A stretch of DNA of 64,000 nt from NCBI GenBank assembly GCA_951394405.1, contig OX596338.1:124001-188000 (forward strand), read 5' to 3'. The notes under the pieces were generated by a model. The model was not told the origin of the DNA. It saw only the letters and a list, made by a program, of their open reading frames with translations, and did no database searches. This document shows positions 58,530 to 64,000 of this stretch, in pieces. The position numbers were made by a program, and so were the translations under genes. Numbering within the stretch: position 1 is the stretch's first letter; each line of letters opens with the position of its first letter. This DNA comes from Coprinellus micaceus. Taxonomy: Eukaryota > Basidiomycota > Agaricomycetes > Agaricales > Psathyrellaceae.

Positions 58530-58690
58530 TTAACCAAGCGGCAGCGGCGACCGTGTTATCGCCAATGCCTCCCCAACCAAGTTTGTGCCTCTCGAGATGT
58601 ACGAGCCCTTGGATTTCTGTGCGCTGTCTGGCCGAGTCGTTTATAGTGGCATGAATTCAGGCAGGGGGACTGGGCGTATATTGTAGATTA
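58530..58690 (+). pseudogene. F-box-like 3' fragment, subfamily C, forward strand
   Basis: The + strand reads TKFVPLEMYEPLDFCALSGRVVYSGM, close to SFCSLSGRVVYSGM of the pseudogene ending at 54997, then a frame change and a VDY-like end (GTAGATTAC). It lies head to head with the reverse fragment at 58001-58420. Confidence 0.65.
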
Positions 58691-61590
58691 CACCTCTTCC
58701 TTACACCTTGTGATGTGGTTAATAAACGAGAGATGGAGCAGGGATGACGTACCTTATCCTCCACCGCCCACCGTCTATCCTCGACCACCTGAGCACCGAC
58801 ACCGACCTTGGTCACCCACAGAACCCCTACGCGGACGGAAACGTCCAGCCAATCAAGGTCGTCTAAACGCCCTCGTTCGCGTCGACCCGTTGCAACAGGT
58901 CACCACCGGAGCTTTCGATGGCCTCCTCCCTGGACTAAGACTAGTAGGGGATGTGGGGGTCATCGACCCGGAGGGGAAGGGGATGGGTTGGCCTGTCTTT
59001 GTACGGACCGATACGATGTAGGAGGAAGGAACGTCCTGAGAGCTGGGATGTATAGTGCGATTGAGGGGGGACGTACCCGAGCGGAGTGGTTCTCTGGCGA
59101 CGCTATCCGAACGGTTATACTTGATGAGGAACGATCGCAAAAAGGGGCATTCAACCTTTGCATCGATGTAGAACGAGGTGCAGGGTCCTCGTGCCCCCCG
59201 ACGACGACGAGTGACGTTAACCTCGCTTTGCAAAGCGCGAGGTCCCAGCTACCGCTCGATTCCAGTGCGAAAATCGGCGTTTCGACGATGCGATAGGCGA
59301 AAGATCGATTTGCGCACCAAAGATCGGAATGTTGGGCCACGCGCTGTGCAGGTACGCAGGTATGCATGTACTTATATTGAAGGTATTCTGGAGCGAGCGT
59401 TACTGTCGTTCGGGGTTCGGACACATTGAAGAGATCATTTGAGCTGATTCTGGAAGGGAGGGTGGGTTAACAGTGGGTGGTGAATGAAGAGAGGGAGGAG
59501 GAGGAGGAAGACGTAACTTCCAGGAAGGATGGACTGGAATCTTGTGAACCGATGGAGAGAGGGTGTGTGCGGGGCTGGGTGGAACGTGGCAGAGATGAAC
59601 GATGTTCGGACGGAGATAGACCTCCGAACGACTTGAGTCGCGCGAAGACCTGCCTTCGTTCTGAACCCCGGATCGAGTCTGCCGTATTCCACCTCCGCTT
59701 TTACTCACCCGAGTTGGGTCCGGGTCTCCAATTTCAACCACTAGAGCTCGAAGTGACGCCCGTGGTCAAACCTTCTCCAATATCGTGCGTAAACCGCCAC
59801 CCCAACGAAGGATTCGCTGGGACGCTGGTTTGCGCACACACACGGCGGCCAGCTTGACCACACATAACGTAGACGAGGCTGCGGGACGAGTCCCATCTCA
59901 GTTCGAGTCTTATTCTCATTCTCGAGTTGGTTGGTTGGGGTGTGTTTTCGAGGAGGGGACTGTAGGGCGAGGAAACTCGAAAGCGTGGTTAGGTTTCTGG
60001 ACGTGAAAGTGAACTCAGTGCTCACCCTCTCCGTCGGTACTTATTCAATCCGTAACCGGGGTTTCGTGCGATCCAGGTCGGCGCGAAGAGAGGCAAGATG
60101 GAAGGAACGGGAGTGACACTAGGCAGCGAGAGGCAGGCACCAGAAACTTATGGAACGGAGACGCGCCGCCGGACGACGTGAGTCGCGCGGGGGTGGGTTC
60201 TCAGTCCGAAGTCCGAAGTCCGAAGTGTCGATAGGGCCTGCCTCTGGGGTCCAGCGTACGATCTCGGGTTCGGTGCTTGAAGGATGGGAGGGTCAGAGCG
60301 CTGTTAACGAAGGGGAGGGTCAGAGTGCGGTTCGTAGGTAGAGAAGGGGAGGTGAAGGGGGAAGGTGGACGTCACCTTTCACCCTTCACCCTTCACATTT
60401 CACCGTCCACGGTCCGCCCGTCGTTGTCAGAAATACGGTACAGCGACACCGGGCGTGGTCACCCACGCAGGACGTCGGCGCGGACGGGGACGTCTAGCGG
60501 AGCGAAAGCGTCCCGGGGAGAGGACCGTGGGGGGTGTCTGTGAGGTTCTTTGGGTCTTTCGTTATAGGCGTGCGGCGTTCGGGGAAGCACAAAGTCCATC
60601 GGTGAAAGCACAAAGTCCATCGTTTCGGACGTGCAGGCTTCGGGAAAGCACGAAGTCCATCGGGGGCTGGGGGGTCGTAGGACAAGCCAACGTGTGGGTG
60701 GGGTGTTTGGGTAGCTGGCTGGTATGGTGTGGTATTATGGTACGTGAGCTGAGGGCGAAGTGGTGTGAGTTGAGGACGAACACGTACGACTGCTGAGGGA
60801 AGGAATGTGGGGTTGGGTACGGAGGAATTGGGGCTGGGTACGGAGGAACGGGAGACGTTAGACGTCAGACGGGTGCACGGTACGGAGGGTGGGACGTACC
60901 CAAGCGGCTCCCACTTGGTGACAGTCATGGCGTAGGGCCCTTCGCCTCTATTAGAGAATAATGGAATAATGGAAGTAGGGTCCTGCATCTCGGCCAAGGG
61001 GCGGTCGCAGAGAGCCGGCTTTTGAGCTTTGGCTCGATGGAGGGAGGAACCTTGGACAACGAGGTGCAACGTCTTGCTGCCTGAGTGAAACCGCGTACCG
61101 GGACGACGGGCGTCGCACTGGTACGTGCCTGCACTGAAGCACCAAACGCATTGCGCCTCTAGCTTCGGGTCTCGGAATTGGGGGTGTTCAGCCTTTGGGA
61201 ACGCACAAAGTCCATTGGGGGCTGGGGAGTCGTGGTATGGAGGAATGTGAGTTGAGGACGGACCGATATGAGTCAAGTACGGAGGAACGTCAGACTGAGA
61301 TGTGTGGGTACGGAGGCGGGAGTCAGAGCCGGGATGCGTGGTACGATGAGGGGACGTACCGTCACCCCGGCGAAGACATCTCAACGTTCATACTTCCTCA
61401 GCGGTGTGCCGGGGCTCCTCGCCCCCGAATGAAGATGATGAGCGGTCGCGGAGGTCAGGCTTTTGAGCTGCTTTGGCTTGACAGAAGGGAGATGCAGAGC
61501 GAGGTGCAACGTCTTGGTGCATACACCCAAAAGCCGCGTTTGTTGTACCTTTAGCTTCGGGCTTTGTCGGTGGGGTGTCGGTGGGCCTGT

Positions 61591-61690
61591 CGATCGAAGG
61601 CCTGTTGGTACATGAGAGAAGGTCAGATCGAAGGTTCGTTGGTACATGAGAGAGGGTCAGATCGAAGGTTCGTTGGTACATGAGAGAAGA
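61591..61690. repeat. 34-bp tandem array 1
   Basis: GTTGGTACATGAGAGA begins at 61604, 61638 and 61672, with GGTCAGATCGAAGGTTC between copies. The period is exactly 34 bp. Confidence 0.85.
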
Positions 61691-61831
61691 GACGAGGACG
61701 AACGAGGTACGAGGCACCACGTCCTTGAGAGGCCGGTGCGAAGTGGGGCCGCGAGCAGACCTGATATAGGCGGCTGGGGACCCTGCTTCACACCGAGCAT
61801 CCGGGGGAATATGGACCGCGTACGATGTCGG
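61689..61831. repeat. Direct repeat unit A (about 143 bp)
   Basis: Nearly identical to 61887-62030, including CGGTGCGAAGTGGGGCCGCG and CACACCGAGCATCCGGGGGA, with a few substitutions. Confidence 0.85.
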
Positions 61832-61886
61832 CCCACCGCGTCACAGGCAGGCTAAAGGACTCTCGCCCTTGGTGTACGGACAAGAG

Positions 61887-62030
61887 GAGACGAGGGCGAG
61901 CATGGTACGAGGCACAACAGTCCTTGAGGGGCCGGTGCGAAGTGGGGCCGCGAGCAGACCTGATATAGGCGGCTGGGGACCCTGCTTCACACCGAGCATC
62001 CGGGGGAATCTGGACCACGTACGACGTCGG
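61887..62030. repeat. Direct repeat unit B (about 144 bp)
   Basis: Second copy of unit A, displaced by about 198 bp. The 55-bp spacer between the copies is unique. Confidence 0.85.
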
Positions 62031-62186
62031 TTCGCTGTGTCAAGCATCCACGCAGTACATAGGTAGTAGTGCAAGTGATTGGATCGTCGTGTGTCCGTCC
62101 GTCCGTCGATGGAGCCCGCTGACAAGTACAGAAGGCTGGTGTGCTTGTTGAGAGGTCGGAGGGGCTCGAGGATCGCTGTAGAACTA

Positions 62187-62276
62187 GGAGTCCGTCGTAT
62201 GTACAAGCAAGTTATAAGGAGGAGTCCGCCGTATGTACAAGCGAGTTATAAGGAGGAGTCCGCCGTAGCCGTAGGA
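62187..62276. repeat. 34-bp tandem array 2
   Basis: GGAGTCCGyCGTATGTACAA starts at 62187 and 62221, with a partial third copy at 62255; the period is again exactly 34 bp, though the sequence differs from array 1. Confidence 0.85.
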
Positions 62277-62909
62277 GCGAAGCCGATCACCACAGAGCAC
62301 TATGCCACAACGGTGACGATGGCGGAGCGGGACACTCGGTCGACGAGGACGTCGAGAGTGTCGAGGCTTGCCATGCGTCAGAGCGGGGTACCGTGCGCGG
62401 TGGGGATGTGACTGGGCGTTCGAGTCCGCACAGACGCGGGGCACCCAAGTGAGATTCCTGTGCCATTGATGGTCGTATTCCGAGCCCAATCCGAACTTTG
62501 CCGCCTCTCCGACTGGATGAATGGATTGGATGGATTGGAATTTGGATGGATCGCGGAGGACGAGCCGTAGCGCATAGGTATCTCCCAATCAAAAGGCAGG
62601 GTATCTACGATCCCACCCAGATACCAGCCGAGAGGATGCGGAGGTGAAGGTCGGAATCAAGCCAGGACTCGGTGTTACCCCTATCCCCCACCGCATCAAC
62701 GGCCGCTGCCTTCCCCATCCATCGCCGTGCCGGTCTTTCTTCCCGAGTCTTCCGTCTTCCGGCGCCTTGCTGCGAGAAGGCGGAACGAAAAGGGAAGGAG
62801 AGTCCCACGACACCCGCATCCCCACCGAACGCCGCCGACCACGCCCCAAAACAAAATCCAGCGGACCGCGTTTTGGTGAGGGAGAGTTTTTGCTGTGACG
62901 TGACCGTCT

Positions 62910-63047
62910 TCCCTCTTGTCATCTTGCCTCCGTCTCCTTCGTCACTTCCTCTCTTCCCTCTCTCTCTCTCTCTTATCCCTTCCTCCTCGATTCACCGTAA
63001 CCTCCGCCTCAAAATAACGGAAGGAGAAAGAAGGAGAAAGAAAGACA
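62910..63047 (+). promoter_or_regulatory. Pyrimidine-rich promoter/leader of pda1
   Basis: A CT-rich tract with a (CT)n run at about 62960-62972 ends some 80 bp before the ATG at 63048. Such tracts are common before highly expressed fungal genes and mark transcription start zones. No TATA box is obvious. Confidence 0.5.
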
Positions 63048-64000
63048 ATGTCCTCCCTCGCACGCGTCAGACTCGCCGGTCGGGCTATGGTGCGTACCGT
63101 CTCCTTTTCCTTTTCCCTCGTGTTTTGGGTGGGCGGATGGGTGCCGTGTGCCGGTGGGCCCTTCGTTCCTTACTTCCGTCTCTCCTTCTTCTTGAGGGAG
63201 AGGGAAGGGGAAGAGGAGCTCCGTCGGGTTCGCCCTTGTATTCACGAGGGTGGCTGGCATAGGGCGTCGTGCTGTCGGCGGATGGGCGGAGGCATACCTT
63301 GTCTTTGGATTCGAGGTCCACTATCGTCGACGTGTAACTGACTCCCTTCTCTCCTCCCTCCCTCTTCCTCTCCCCGCTGCTCCACGCCGCCCTGGAAATC
63401 ACGCCCAACGCGCAACCGTACCCACCCGATATGACGCGACACTCAACCCGCCATCTCGGACTCTCAACTCGGTGTACACCCGGTGCCCCCGCCTATCCTC
63501 AACCCCGCCTTCGCCCTCAACCTCTCCTCTCCTCTCCGCTCTTCAAACTCAACCTCACCCCTCCAAACCCTATGCAACCGCAATGAACAACACTAGCCCC
63601 GCACCCAAACCACCCTGCACACAGCCCCGCTCGCCCTGAGCCGCAGGGGCGTCGCCACGACCGCCGACACGACGCAGCTCCAGGGCGCGGTCCCGGAGAG
63701 CAGCACTGAGCCGTTCGAGCTCAAGTTGCACGAGGATTCGTTCCAGAGTGTGTATCTTTTCCTTTGCGCTCTTTTACTACCTTCTCTTCGCTCTTATCGC
63801 TCTCTTCCCTCTTCCCCTTCATATCTCCCCCTTCTCTCTCCCTCTCCCCCTCCCCTCCCCCCCTCCCTCCCCATCGAACCTCACACTAACCCCTCTCCCC
63901 AGGCTACCTCTGCCCCACGCCCTCGCTCTCCGTCTCCACGACCAAATCCGAGCTGCTGACGATGTACAAGCAGATGCAGACGATGCGGCGCATGGAGATG
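63048..64000 (+). CDS. pda1: Pyruvate dehydrogenase E1 component alpha subunit, 5' part
   Basis: E1 alpha, with E1 beta, decarboxylates pyruvate using thiamine diphosphate in the mitochondrial matrix. Exon 1 63048..63089 encodes MSSLARVRLAGRAM, a basic start typical of a mitochondrial presequence, ending at a GTGCGT donor. A later exon ends at 63747 and reads ALSRRGVATTADTTQLQG to KLHEDSF. The next exon from 63903 gives YLCPTPSLSVSTTKSELLTM and YKQMQTMRRMEM, the diagnostic start of the E1 alpha fold. The gene runs off the window, so the catalytic core is not visible. The join between exon 1 and the second readable exon (acceptor near 63624) is out of phase by one, so a small exon in 63090-63620 is probably missed. 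Confidence 0.85.

Larger units (their letters stand above)
58700..62590. repeat. Repeat-rich region without recognised genes
   Basis: It consists of diverged local duplications. About 58795-58860 resembles 60425-60510 (GGTCACCCAC, CGCGGACGG). About 61010-61150 resembles 61435-61540 (GGCTTTTGAGCT, GTGCAACGTCTTG). GGGACGTACC recurs at about 59068, 60890 and 61351. GCACAAAGTCCATCG-like units occur at 60585, 60606, 60646 and about 61204. Long open frames here arise from composition and repeats. No gene is supported. Confidence 0.6.

Noticed and set aside
60494..61384. A 296-codon open frame on the - strand
   Set aside because: It spans diverged local repeats (GCACAAAGTCCATCG units and others), is rich in Pro/Ser/Thr/Arg, has no domain, and its repeat units fall in different frames. 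Composition and repetition explain it.
1..64000. tRNA, rRNA or CRISPR features
   Set aside because: No B-box-like GGTTCGAATCC with a paired cloverleaf and no regularly spaced short repeats with unique spacers were seen; a covariance-model scan was not possible here.

Overview
The window is nuclear DNA of a basidiomycete fungus, most likely a mushroom-forming Agaricomycete. The evidence is many short introns (about 50-70 bases) with GT..AG ends, secreted FAD oxidoreductases of the berberine-bridge type, a glucuronoyl-esterase relic (a lignocellulose gene), and membrane proteins of the DUF6533 and DUF6534 kinds that are abundant in Agaricomycetes. All exon joins were deduced by eye from reading frame, splice sites and comparison between paralogs.

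Layout. 0.8-7.9 kb: two tandem units, each an upstream module, a four-exon F-box-like gene and a downstream module. 8.1-11.7 kb: a ten-exon AP endonuclease of the Apn1/endonuclease IV family with all nine metal ligands, the clearest housekeeping gene. 11.9-28.2 kb: a duplication field with four more F-box-like genes (one with an in-frame stop, one without a splice acceptor), a decayed gene of a second F-box-like subfamily, three partial copies of an unrecognised segment next to apn1, and an inverted, decayed copy of apn1. 29.5-39 kb: relics and genes of DUF6533/DUF6534-type membrane proteins around another F-box-like gene carrying a nonsense codon. 40.3-57.9 kb: an internally deleted glucuronoyl esterase, three paralogous secreted FAD oxidoreductases, an intact seven-helix membrane protein gene, and a third F-box-like subfamily. 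One member of that subfamily is interrupted by a 1,072-bp transposable element with perfect 245-bp terminal inverted repeats. 58-62.6 kb: F-box-like 3' fragments and a repeat-rich stretch with 34-bp tandem arrays. 63.0 kb to the end: the 5' part of the pyruvate dehydrogenase E1 alpha gene.

The window mixes conserved single-copy genes (apn1, pda1) with a rapidly turning-over accessory region. At least a dozen F-box-like copies in three subfamilies share the same intron inside the F-box, and their decay is at every stage. No CRISPR array, rRNA or tRNA gene was recognised. The best candidates for something undescribed are the F-box-like family with its co-duplicated flanking modules, and the young inverted-repeat element.
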